A stretch of 64,000 nt of DNA from CAZRXG01 sp964603985 (GTDB lineage Bacteria > Chloroflexota > Anaerolineae > Aggregatilineales > UBA3940): the NCBI GenBank assembly GCA_964603985.1, contig CAZRXG010000024.1, positions 1-64,000 on the forward strand, written 5' to 3'. Positions 10,373 through 17,751 of the stretch are shown piece by piece. The notes below the pieces were generated by a model. That model made no database searches. It had not been told where the DNA came from and saw only the letters and a program-made list of their open reading frames with translations. The stretch's first letter is position 1. Each line of letters opens with the position of its first letter. Both the position numbers and the translations under genes were made by a program.

Positions 10373-12067
10373 TCATTCCTCAAAGATCGCGTCTAACTCT
10401 TCTTCCGGTACGTCAAAAGCCGTGCCAAGCGGCGGCAGCTCCTCGCGCGTCATCCATTCCGGGATGCGGTCGTCCTCTCTGGTGAAGCCTGCCTGCCGGT
10501 TGAACTGGCGCTCCATCAGGATTGACTCACGCCCCAGCGTGGTCAGGTAATCCTCGCCTACATTCCAGCCGTAGCGCCCGTTGACCAGGTCGCGGGCCAG
10601 CGCGGCGTTCATCACGAACCCGCCGAAGATGCACACACCCAGCGAGTCGCAGCCCGCCATCTTGTACTGCGCCGCCCGCGAAAGCTCAGCCTGCCCCTCA
10701 GGATCGGTGTGATCGACCTTGGCCCGGATCGTCAGGCCGCTGGTGTGATCGGCCCCCTGCGGCGAGGTGGCGTAGGTGACACCCGTCCCCTTTATGGCAC
10801 GCGGATCGTAGGCCGAGATCGCCTGCCCCTTGACGGCAGGGATGCGCTGCACGCCCAGCACCTTACCGGCCAACTCCGCCCCATTCCCGATGATCCGCCC
10901 CAGCGGCGTGCCCCACCGGGCCTCTTCCATCAACTCAAGCGCGCGCTCCCCGTCGCCAAACGCCATCAGACCCGCCTCGGCGGCGACGCCTATCGCAGCG
11001 CCGACCTCAATCGTGTCCACCCCCAGGTCGTTGGCAACGGCGTTCATCCGGGCGATTACGTCGGGGTTGTCGATGCCCAGGTTGGAGCCCATCAGGCCGA
11101 TGGTCTCGTACTCCAGCGGCGTGACGAGTTTTTCGCCGTCCGGCCCGTGATACACATTCGAGCACCCGATGATGCAGCCCGCCATGCAGGCGTGTGAGAT
11201 GTCTCCGCCGCGTGACTCGTTCAGCTTGCGGATCGTCTCGCCGCTGATGGCTTCTGCCCCTTCGAAGCTGCCCGCCGAGAAGTTGCGGGTTGGTATTCCC
11301 CCCAGCGAGTTGCACAAGTTGACCATCGCCGCCGTGCCGTAGAAAGGGAAGACCTCGCCGGTCTGGGGATGGTCTTGCAGTGCCTTGAGATAGCGCTTTG
11401 AAGCATCGCGGAACAGTTCCTTGTCCACCACCTCCGGCTGGTTGGCGCGCGGGTGATCGAAGATCACTGCCCTAAGGCGCTTTGATCCCATCACCGCACC
11501 CAGCCCACCGCGCGCCGAGATACGCGTCAGGTTGCGGTCGTTATCCATGTGCGCGATGCCCGCCGAGCGGTAAAGCATCTCGCCCGCCGGGCCGATAGCC
11601 GAGACGCCGATCCGGTCATTGAAGCGTTCTCTAAGGCGCTCACCGGTCTCCTGCAGGCCCAGCCCAGTCAGGTCATCAGCCGGTTCAAAGTGCGCGCCGC
11701 CCTCACCGATATAGAGCAGCCGCCAGCCATCATCAGGGGATGGATCCCCCTCGACGATCAGCGCGGACAGCCGCAGCCACGCCATGCGCATCCCGGTGCT
11801 GCCTCCCGCATTGGCCTCCTTCGCGCCGCCGGTCAACGGACTTTTCCCCCCCACCGAGATCCGGTCCACGCTGGAGAGCATGTGCCCCACCAGCAGCCCC
11901 GGAGCCCAGATCAGCCTGTTGTCCGGGCCAAGCGGGTCACACGCCGGTGGGACGTCGTCCAGCAGGAAACGGGCCACCAGGGCACGTCCTCCGTACCGCT
12001 TCCAACCTTCGGGGATGTCCTCGTATCGAACATCGCCGGTTCCGACATTGGCGCGTAAGACCTGCAT
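10373..12067 (-). CDS. Aldehyde:ferredoxin oxidoreductase (tungsten enzyme)
   Basis: The 564-residue protein is an AOR-family oxidoreductase, which oxidises aldehydes to acids with ferredoxin using a tungsto-bispterin and one [4Fe-4S] cluster. The N-terminal domain has RYGGRALVARFLL and GPLTGG-type pterin contacts (GKSPLTGGAKEANAGG). The cluster cysteines are CMAGCIIGC (about 294-302) and the last one in GCDSLGVC (about 475-482). Family length is normally ~600, so it is slightly short but complete. It is transcribed alone, divergently from the PLP enzyme. It points to an anaerobic or facultative life style; the aldehyde is unknown. Confidence 0.9.
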   Translation of the reverse strand: MQVLRANVGTGDVRYEDIPEGWKRYGGRALVARFLLDDVPPACDPLGPDNRLIWAPGLLVGHMLSSVDRISVGGKSPLTGGAKEANAGGSTGMRMAWLRLSALIVEGDPSPDDGWRLLYIGEGGAHFEPADDLTGLGLQETGERLRERFNDRIGVSAIGPAGEMLYRSAGIAHMDNDRNLTRISARGGLGAVMGSKRLRAVIFDHPRANQPEVVDKELFRDASKRYLKALQDHPQTGEVFPFYGTAAMVNLCNSLGGIPTRNFSAGSFEGAEAISGETIRKLNESRGGDISHACMAGCIIGCSNVYHGPDGEKLVTPLEYETIGLMGSNLGIDNPDVIARMNAVANDLGVDTIEVGAAIGVAAEAGLMAFGDGERALELMEEARWGTPLGRIIGNGAELAGKVLGVQRIPAVKGQAISAYDPRAIKGTGVTYATSPQGADHTSGLTIRAKVDHTDPEGQAELSRAAQYKMAGCDSLGVCIFGGFVMNAALARDLVNGRYGWNVGEDYLTTLGRESILMERQFNRQAGFTREDDRIPEWMTREELPPLGTAFDVPEEELDAIFEE

Positions 12068-12122
12068 CGGGGTCCTTCCTCCTGTTCGGGGTCAATTGCG
12101 GTGTTGTGCTCTCCCTCACTCT

Positions 12123-12139
12123 AAGTTTAGCGTGAACTT
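12123..12139. promoter_or_regulatory. Inverted repeat in AOR / PLP-enzyme divergent region
   Basis: AAGTT (12123-12127) and AACTT (12135-12139) flank 7 nt. The area is AT-rich against a GC-rich background and lies 56 bp upstream of the AOR start, as expected for promoter/operator DNA. Confidence 0.35.
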
Positions 12140-12140
12140 G

Positions 12141-12170
12141 CCTAACTTTAAAATTACCTCTAAAGTCAGG
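12141..12170. promoter_or_regulatory. Imperfect 10-bp palindrome in divergent region
   Basis: CCTAACTTTA (12141-12150) and TAAAGTCAGG (12161-12170) are complementary except for one position, with a 10-bp AT-rich centre. Its location 57 bp before the PLP-enzyme start suggests an operator for one or both divergent genes. Confidence 0.4.
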
Positions 12171-12226
12171 TGAGGCGAGACACCGCACCGTGGTTTGTAT
12201 CCTTGCGTAGTGGGAGAGAACAGCCA

Positions 12227-13432
12227 ATGACAGACGAGTCACTCAGCATCTACACGCTGGCCGTCCTGGCCGGCTGCGAAGCGCCAACCGGCAGCGGCGC
12301 GCCTGCCGTGCCACCGCTCACGCCCTCCGTTGGCTTCATTCATCCCACCATGGAGGCAACCGACCAGGCGCTGGCCGACGATACAGCAGGCTACATCTAC
12401 GCCCGGCACGGCGGCCCCACCCAGGCCGCCTTTGAGGAGACCGTCGCCGGCCTGGAGGGCGCGCAGGCGGCAGTCGGCTTCAGCAGCGGTATGGCTGCCC
12501 TGCACGCCGCGATCCTGGCCCTCGTGCCGCCCGGCGGTGTGATCGTCGCCGCCGAGCAACTCTACGGGGCGACGCGCTCCCTGCTTGAATGGCTCGCGGC
12601 CAGCATGCGTGTAACCGTCCACTACGCCGATTTCCTCGACCTCGAAGCCACCCGCCAGGTCATTACCCAGTCCGGCCCGACGGTTGTCATCTGCGAGGTG
12701 CTGACCAATCCCCTGGTCCGCGTCGTGCGGGTCGACCTCATTGCCGAGATGGCGCAAATCGCCGAGGCCGCCCTGATCGTCGATAACACCTTCTCCACGC
12801 CCTTCCTGCTGCGCCCGCTTGAGCTGGGGGCCGATCTGGTTGTACACAGCACGACCAAGTTTCTCAACGGGCACGGCGACGTGCTGGGCGGCGTCGTCGT
12901 CGGGCGCACCGACCTGGTGCAGGTGGCGCGCAGCCACCGTAAGCTCCTGGGCGCGATGCCCGGCGCATTCGAGTCCTGGCTGGCGCTGCGCGGGCTGCGC
13001 ACGCTGGCCGTCCGCATGAGTCACGCCTGCTTCAGTGCGCGCCAGATCGCCGCCTGGCTGGATGGGCAGCCGGGAGTCGGGCGGGTGTACTATCCCGGGC
13101 TTGAGCCGGACGAGCAGGCTCACGCCGCCGCCCGCGTACTTTTCCGCCGCAACTACTTTGGGGCTGTGATGGCCTTCCAGATCGAGGGGCTGGATCGAGA
13201 GGGCGCTTTCGCCTTCGTCGAGCGGCTCAAGATCATCCGGCCTGTCACCAGCCTGGGCGATGTCAACAGCCTGATCTCTCACCCGGCCACATCCTCGCAC
13301 CGCAGTCTGTCGCCGGAGGAGCGCGCCGCACAGGGCATCACCGAGGGGACGCTGCGCCTCTCGGTTGGCATCGAAGATCCCACCGACCTGATGGCCGATC
13401 TCAACCAGGCGCTCGGCATAACCCGCGATTGA
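12227..13432 (+). CDS. Cys/Met-metabolism PLP enzyme (cystathionine gamma-synthase/lyase or methionine gamma-lyase type)
   Basis: A 401-residue fold-type I PLP enzyme of the trans-sulfuration family. It shows GFSSGMAALHAAI, YGATRSLLEWL, LIVDNTFSTPFLLRPLEL and the PLP lysine in HSTTKFLNGHGDVLGG (about 208-222). The C-terminal TSLGDVNSLISHPATSSH (about 344-361) is typical. The usual Y-S-R-x-x-NPT loop reads YARHGGPT, so substrate specificity may differ. The start is ATG 12227, with GGGAGAG about 8 nt upstream. The exact reaction (synthase versus lyase) cannot be fixed from sequence. Confidence 0.88.
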   Translation: MTDESLSIYTLAVLAGCEAPTGSGAPAVPPLTPSVGFIHPTMEATDQALADDTAGYIYARHGGPTQAAFEETVAGLEGAQAAVGFSSGMAALHAAILALVPPGGVIVAAEQLYGATRSLLEWLAASMRVTVHYADFLDLEATRQVITQSGPTVVICEVLTNPLVRVVRVDLIAEMAQIAEAALIVDNTFSTPFLLRPLELGADLVVHSTTKFLNGHGDVLGGVVVGRTDLVQVARSHRKLLGAMPGAFESWLALRGLRTLAVRMSHACFSARQIAAWLDGQPGVGRVYYPGLEPDEQAHAAARVLFRRNYFGAVMAFQIEGLDREGAFAFVERLKIIRPVTSLGDVNSLISHPATSSHRSLSPEERAAQGITEGTLRLSVGIEDPTDLMADLNQALGITRD

Positions 13433-13477
13433 CACCGGTTTGCCGTGAAGTGGCACATATTCCGATCTGTCTGCGAT

Positions 13478-13506
13478 CTCCTCCGCGACTGAACATCGCG
13501 GAGGAG
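13478..13506 (+). terminator. Intrinsic terminator after PLP enzyme
   Basis: CTCCTCCGCGA (13478-13488) and TCGCGGAGGAG (13496-13506) form an 11-bp perfect stem with a 7-nt loop, followed by GTTT. It lies 46 bp after the PLP-enzyme stop. Confidence 0.75.
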
Positions 13507-13587
13507 GTTTCATAAAGCCCGGCATTGATGGGTTGTTTGTGACTCGACGCGCCCCCCGGCTGTGTCTTCCTTGAGTCAACAGGCAAT

Positions 13588-13598
13588 GTGTCAGACCA
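13588..13598. promoter_or_regulatory. Second GntR box upstream of promoter
   Basis: GTCAGACCA (13590-13598) repeats nine bases of the main operator (TGGTCAGACCA at 13649-13659) and lies just upstream of the -35 at 13611. It may be an auxiliary binding site of the GntR regulator. Confidence 0.4.
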
Positions 13599-13610
13599 CC
13601 ACGCTGCCCC

Positions 13611-13639
13611 TTGACTCCGGGCAAAAGACGGTCTACACT
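13611..13639 (+). promoter_or_regulatory. Sigma-70 promoter of the gntR operon
   Basis: TTGACT (13611-13616), a 17-bp spacer and TACACT (13634-13639) match the housekeeping promoter. The predicted start is near 13646, immediately before the operator. Confidence 0.7.
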
Positions 13640-13646
13640 GGGAGTA

Positions 13647-13668
13647 ACTGGTCAGACCACTGACCAGT
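13647..13668. promoter_or_regulatory. FadR-type GntR operator
   Basis: ACTGGTCAG-ACCA-CTGACCAGT has perfect 9-bp arms. Inside it, TGGTCAGACCA (13649-13659) fits the T-N-GT-N3-AC-N-A consensus of FadR-subfamily GntR regulators. It covers about +1 to +22 of the promoter, so the natural reading is autorepression relieved by a ligand. Confidence 0.75.
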
Positions 13669-13693
13669 ATGCAAGAAGTGATAGGAGCGACTC

Positions 13694-14413
13694 ATGAGCC
13701 AACTCCCCGACTGGTCTGCACCCGCCAAACCCGCCGAACTCACCTACAAACGCCTGACCGAAGCCATCCTGGACGGCTCATTCCCGGCTAACAGCACGCT
13801 GCCGGGCGAGCGTCAGCTTTCCGAGATGCTGGGGGTGACGCGTTCGACGCTGCGCGAGGGATTGCAGCGGCTGGCTGCCGAAGGCTGGCTGGAGATCCGG
13901 CACGGCAAGCCAACCCGCGTGTGCGATATCTGGATCGAGGGCAACCTCAACACGCTCTCCGCGCTGGTTGAGCATCATGCCGTCATGCCTGCCGTATTTA
14001 TCCCGCAACTGCTTGAGGTGCGCCTGGCGCTCGCTCCTGCTTACACTCAGGCCGCCGTCACGCACAACGCCGACGCCGTCGCGGCGGCCCTTGGCACGCT
14101 GACCGAGGATCTGCCTGACGATCCCGGCGCGTTTGCCCATGTGGACTGGTTGCTGCACCACCGTCTGACCGTGCTGTCTACCAACCCGGTTTACACCCTG
14201 ATCCTGAACGGCTTTGCGGGGTTCTACGAGCAGATGGCAGCCCTGTACTTCAGGCTGCCGGAGTCGAGGGCTTCCTCGCGCCGGTTCTACGCAGAATTGC
14301 AGGCGGCGGCTCTCTCCGGCGAGGCCGGAAAGGCTCGCCGGATCGTCAAACGTGTGATGCGCAGCAGCATTTCCCTGTGGGAGCAGGCTGCCCGGCAGTT
14401 CGGAGAGGTGTGA
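13694..14413 (+). CDS. GntR-family regulator, FadR subfamily
   Basis: The 239-residue protein has an N-terminal winged helix (about 15-75: YKRLTEAILDGSF, LPGERQLSEMLGVTRSTLREGLQRLAAEGW). An all-helical FCD/FadR-like C-terminal domain (about 95-235) presumably binds a carboxylate or acyl ligand. AGGAG precedes ATG 13694. It is the first gene of the operon that continues with the flavoprotein, glpD and the FGGY kinase. The operator at 13647-13668 sits in its own promoter, so it probably represses the whole unit. The ligand is unknown. Confidence 0.9.
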   Translation: MSQLPDWSAPAKPAELTYKRLTEAILDGSFPANSTLPGERQLSEMLGVTRSTLREGLQRLAAEGWLEIRHGKPTRVCDIWIEGNLNTLSALVEHHAVMPAVFIPQLLEVRLALAPAYTQAAVTHNADAVAAALGTLTEDLPDDPGAFAHVDWLLHHRLTVLSTNPVYTLILNGFAGFYEQMAALYFRLPESRASSRRFYAELQAAALSGEAGKARRIVKRVMRSSISLWEQAARQFGEV

Positions 14414-14428
14414 GGGGAGAAAGGAATC

Positions 14429-16045
14429 ATGCGGCGCTGGAATGGCTGGGGTGATGACAGCGTAACGTATCGCGTCCCGGAGAACGCCCTGGTCTGGCTG
14501 AGGGAGGAGGTCGGCGAGGCCGCCTCGCCCCGTGACGTTTCTCTGGCCGACCTGGCCCGCGCCGTCCCCCCTTCGGAGCTTCCCGGCCATCCCCTGGTAC
14601 GCGTTGATCCAGAAGACCGTATCCGGCACGCGCGCGGGCAGTCACTGCCTGACTGGGTCGCCATGCGCAGCGGGCAGGTCGCCAGGTTCACCGATGGTGT
14701 TGCCTATCCTGAAGGTGATGACGACCTGGCGGACCTGTTTGCCTACGCCAGCCGCTGCGGGGCGGTGCTGATCCCCTACGGCGGCGGCACCAGCGTCGTC
14801 GGTGGGATCAACCCGGAACCCGGTGGCTCACCGGCGCTCACGGTCGACCTCTCGCGGATGAGCCACTTCCTTCACCTGGACGAAAAAAGCCGCCTGGCAA
14901 CCTTCGGGGCAGGCATCGGGGGGCCAAATCTGGAGGCTGCCCTGCGCACGCACGGCTACACGCTGGGGCACTTTCCCCAATCTTTCGAGCTGTCGACTCT
15001 CGGCGGCTGGATCGCCGCCCGGTCAAGCGGGCAGCAGTCGCTGCACTACGGGCGGATCGAGCACCTCTTCGCCGGTGGGCGGTTGGTGACACCCACCGGC
15101 ACGCTGGCGATGAACCCCTACCCCGCCAGCGCTGCCGGGCCGGACCTGCGCCAGCTCGTGCTCGGCTCGGAGGGCCGTCTGGGGGTCGTCAGCCGGGCGA
15201 CGGTTCGCATCTCGCCGCTGCCGGAGCGCGAGGAGTTTCACGGGATCTTCTTCCCCGGTTGGGGGGCGGGCGTCGAAGCCGTCCGGGCGATGGCCCAGGC
15301 CCGGCTGCCGCTTTCGATGCTCCGTCTGAGCAACGCGGCAGAGACCGAGGCCAACCTCACGTTGGCCGGACACGAGGATCTGGTCAGCTTCGCCCACACC
15401 GGCCTGGACTTAATCGGCTACCGGCGCGGCGAGAAGTGTATGCTGCTGCTGGGCACAACCGGCGACGCGGCCACCGTTCGCCGCGCGCGGCGGCACGCCA
15501 TCCGGATTGCCCGTAAGCACGGCGGGCTTCACACCGGGCAGTACATGGGCAAGACGTGGGCCAGGAGCCGCTTCACGACCCCATATCTACGCAACACACT
15601 GTGGGAGCACGGCTACGCCATCGACACACTGGAAACCATCGTCCCCTGGTCGGATGTGCTTCTCACCGCCGAGGCGATCATCCACGCCATCGAAGAGGCG
15701 CTGGCGGGCACCGGTGAGAAGGTATTTGTGTTCGCCCATCTCTCGCACGTCTACCCCACCGGCTCCAGCATCTACGTCACTTTCATCTTCCGCGTGCTGC
15801 CCGACCCGGATCGGCAGCTTGAATACTGGGGCCGCATGAAGCACGCCGCCAGTCAGGCGGTTGTGGCTCACGGAGGGACGATCAGCCACCAGCATGGCGT
15901 GGGCGTCGATCATGCCCCGTACCTGGAGGCGGAAAAGGGTGAGTTGGGCATTAAGCTGATTATCGATGCAATGCGGTGCTGTGACCCGGACGGCATCCTC
16001 AATCCGGGCAAACTGGTGCGCGCCGCCGAATTGGAAGAGGTATAG
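14429..16045 (+). CDS. Alkyl-DHAP-synthase-like FAD-binding oxidase
   Basis: A 538-residue VAO/PCMH-fold flavoprotein. The FAD domain has VLIPYGGGTSVVGG (about 112-125), SFELSTLGGWIAARSSGQ and LVLGSEGRLGVVSRAT (about 240-255). The cap domain carries FTTPYLRNTLWEHGYAIDTLET, and near the C terminus TISHQHGVGVDHAPYL (about 484-499). These last motifs resemble alkyldihydroxyacetonephosphate synthase more than glycolate or D-lactate oxidases. The AGPS reaction swaps an acyl for an alkyl group on acyl-DHAP in ether-lipid synthesis. Adjacent glycerol-3-phosphate dehydrogenase and an FGGY kinase fit a glycerophosphate/DHAP theme. The actual reaction is unproven; bacterial relatives may act on other substrates. 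Confidence 0.8.
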   Translation: MRRWNGWGDDSVTYRVPENALVWLREEVGEAASPRDVSLADLARAVPPSELPGHPLVRVDPEDRIRHARGQSLPDWVAMRSGQVARFTDGVAYPEGDDDLADLFAYASRCGAVLIPYGGGTSVVGGINPEPGGSPALTVDLSRMSHFLHLDEKSRLATFGAGIGGPNLEAALRTHGYTLGHFPQSFELSTLGGWIAARSSGQQSLHYGRIEHLFAGGRLVTPTGTLAMNPYPASAAGPDLRQLVLGSEGRLGVVSRATVRISPLPEREEFHGIFFPGWGAGVEAVRAMAQARLPLSMLRLSNAAETEANLTLAGHEDLVSFAHTGLDLIGYRRGEKCMLLLGTTGDAATVRRARRHAIRIARKHGGLHTGQYMGKTWARSRFTTPYLRNTLWEHGYAIDTLETIVPWSDVLLTAEAIIHAIEEALAGTGEKVFVFAHLSHVYPTGSSIYVTFIFRVLPDPDRQLEYWGRMKHAASQAVVAHGGTISHQHGVGVDHAPYLEAEKGELGIKLIIDAMRCCDPDGILNPGKLVRAAELEEV

Positions 16046-16057
16046 GGAGTGTGTGAC

Positions 16058-17680
16058 ATGTTGTACGGCACACCTGACCGCGAGACGGCCTGGAGCTGTC
16101 TGTCCGACCACCGGGATCTGATCGTCGTCGGGGGCGGGATCACCGGCGCGGGAATCCTGCGCGAGGCCGTGCGCGTCGGCCTGAACGTGCTGCTGCTTGA
16201 GCAGAACGACTTTGCGTCGGGCACGTCCAGCCGCTCGTCCAAGCTGGTGCACGGCGGCCTGCGCTACCTGGGGAACTTCCAGTTCCGGCTGACGTGGCAG
16301 GCCGTCCACGAGCGCGAGACGCTGCTCGAAGAGGGCATCGGTCTGATCGAGCCGCTGCCTTTCCTGTATCCCACCTACGACACCGACAGGTTGTCCGGCT
16401 GGATGGTCGAGGCCGGTCTGTACATGTCCGCCTGGATGAGCGGCCGCTGGCGCGCCCACCAGACGTATGACCGCCACGAAGTGCGCATGATGTCGCCCGG
16501 CCTGGCGGACGACCACCTGACGGGCGGCCTGCGCTTTTACGACGCGCAGACCGACGACGCGCGCCTGGTGCTGCGTGTCATCCGCGAGGGTGTGAAGACC
16601 GGTCACGCGGTCGCCATTAACCACGCTCGCGTCGAGGGCCTGCTGCGCGACAGGATCGGGCGGGTAAAGGGCGTCGTCGTGCGCGACCGCAACACCGACC
16701 GCGTGTACGAGGCGCGCGCCGCCGCCGTGGTCAACGCCACCGGTGCCTGGGCCGACCGGCTGCGTGGAAAGGTCGGCGCGGTGCGGCGCATCCGCCCGCT
16801 GCGCGGCAGCCACCTGCTCTTTCGCCAGGACCGCTTCCCTGTCTACCAGGCCATCTCCTTCCCTCACCCCGACGATGAGCGGCCTGTCTATGCCTTCCCC
16901 TGGGAGGGCGTCACGCTGCTCGGCACGACCGACCTCGACCACCCCTACGACCTCGACCGGGAACCGGCTATCACGCCCGAAGAGGTCGCCTACCTGCTGC
17001 ACGCCGCGCAGGATCACTTCCCCCGTCTGGCGCTCACGGCAGACGACGTGCTCTCGACCTTCTCCGGCGTCCGCGCCGTGATCGGCAGTGGACAGGAGGT
17101 TGACCCTTCCAAGGAAAGCCGCGAGCACGCCATATGGAACGAGAACGGCCTGCTGACCGTCACCGGCGGCAAGCTGACCACCTTCCGCTGCATGGCGCTC
17201 GACGCGCTCAGGGCGCTGCGGCGGCAGCTTCCCCGCATGGCCCCGGTTGACGACCACCTGAACGCCCTCGACCCCACCCCGCCCGTCGTGGAGCCGCCGC
17301 CCGGCCTGGCCCGCGACGAAGTGCTGCGCCTGGCCGCCCGCTACGGGGCCGGTATCCTTGATTTCGCTGCCCGGGTTCCCGAAGACGAGCGTGAGCGCGT
17401 CGACGGGCTACCGGTTCACTGGTTCGAGTTTCGCTGGGCGGCCCGCCACGAGTCTGTCATCCACCTCGACGATCTGCTGCTGCGCCGCGTGCGGATCGGC
17501 CTGCTGGCACCCAACGGCGGCAAGAAGCACCTGCCGCGCGTCCGTCACCTGGTTCAGGCGGAGCTTGGCTGGGACGATACCCGCTGGGAGCAGGAAGTGG
17601 TAAACTATCTCACCTGCTGGCGGATGCACTACAGCACGCCGGTGGACGTCCGCCCCCCCAGAGCCGCCGCCGTAGCATAA
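16058..17680 (+). CDS. glpD: FAD-dependent glycerol-3-phosphate dehydrogenase
   Basis: GlpD oxidises sn-glycerol 3-phosphate to DHAP and passes electrons to the quinone pool at the membrane. The 540-residue protein has the FAD motif DLIVVGGGITGAGILREA (about 21-38), the signature SGTSSRSSKLVHGGLRYL (about 53-70), TGAWAD, LLGTTDLDHPYD and FSGVRAVIGSG with VTGGKLTTFR (about 365-374). The C-terminal capping domain is present. Start ATG 16058 has GGGAG 8 nt upstream; the GTG 9 nt earlier is less likely. It lies 12 bp after the flavoprotein gene, in the same operon. Confidence 0.92.
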   Translation: MLYGTPDRETAWSCLSDHRDLIVVGGGITGAGILREAVRVGLNVLLLEQNDFASGTSSRSSKLVHGGLRYLGNFQFRLTWQAVHERETLLEEGIGLIEPLPFLYPTYDTDRLSGWMVEAGLYMSAWMSGRWRAHQTYDRHEVRMMSPGLADDHLTGGLRFYDAQTDDARLVLRVIREGVKTGHAVAINHARVEGLLRDRIGRVKGVVVRDRNTDRVYEARAAAVVNATGAWADRLRGKVGAVRRIRPLRGSHLLFRQDRFPVYQAISFPHPDDERPVYAFPWEGVTLLGTTDLDHPYDLDREPAITPEEVAYLLHAAQDHFPRLALTADDVLSTFSGVRAVIGSGQEVDPSKESREHAIWNENGLLTVTGGKLTTFRCMALDALRALRRQLPRMAPVDDHLNALDPTPPVVEPPPGLARDEVLRLAARYGAGILDFAARVPEDERERVDGLPVHWFEFRWAARHESVIHLDDLLLRRVRIGLLAPNGGKKHLPRVRHLVQAELGWDDTRWEQEVVNYLTCWRMHYSTPVDVRPPRAAAVA

Positions 17681-17697
17681 GCTACCCGTTTGCACAG

Positions 17698-17730
17698 GAG
17701 GGGCAGTTTGAGATGGACTGTCCCTCTTTT
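17698..17730 (+). terminator. Hairpin with T-run between glpD and kinase gene
   Basis: GAGGGGCAGT (17698-17707) and ACTGTCCCTC (17717-17726) form a 10-bp stem with one G-U pair and a 9-nt loop, directly followed by TTTT. It lies inside the operon, so it may reduce transcription into the kinase gene, giving partial termination. Confidence 0.6.
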
Positions 17731-17751
17731 GCGATCCAGATCGGAGGGTGA

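Noticed and set aside
14429..16045. Glycolate oxidase GlcD or D-lactate dehydrogenase
   Set aside because: No iron-sulfur partner gene follows and the cap/C-terminal motifs resemble alkyl-DHAP synthase more closely.
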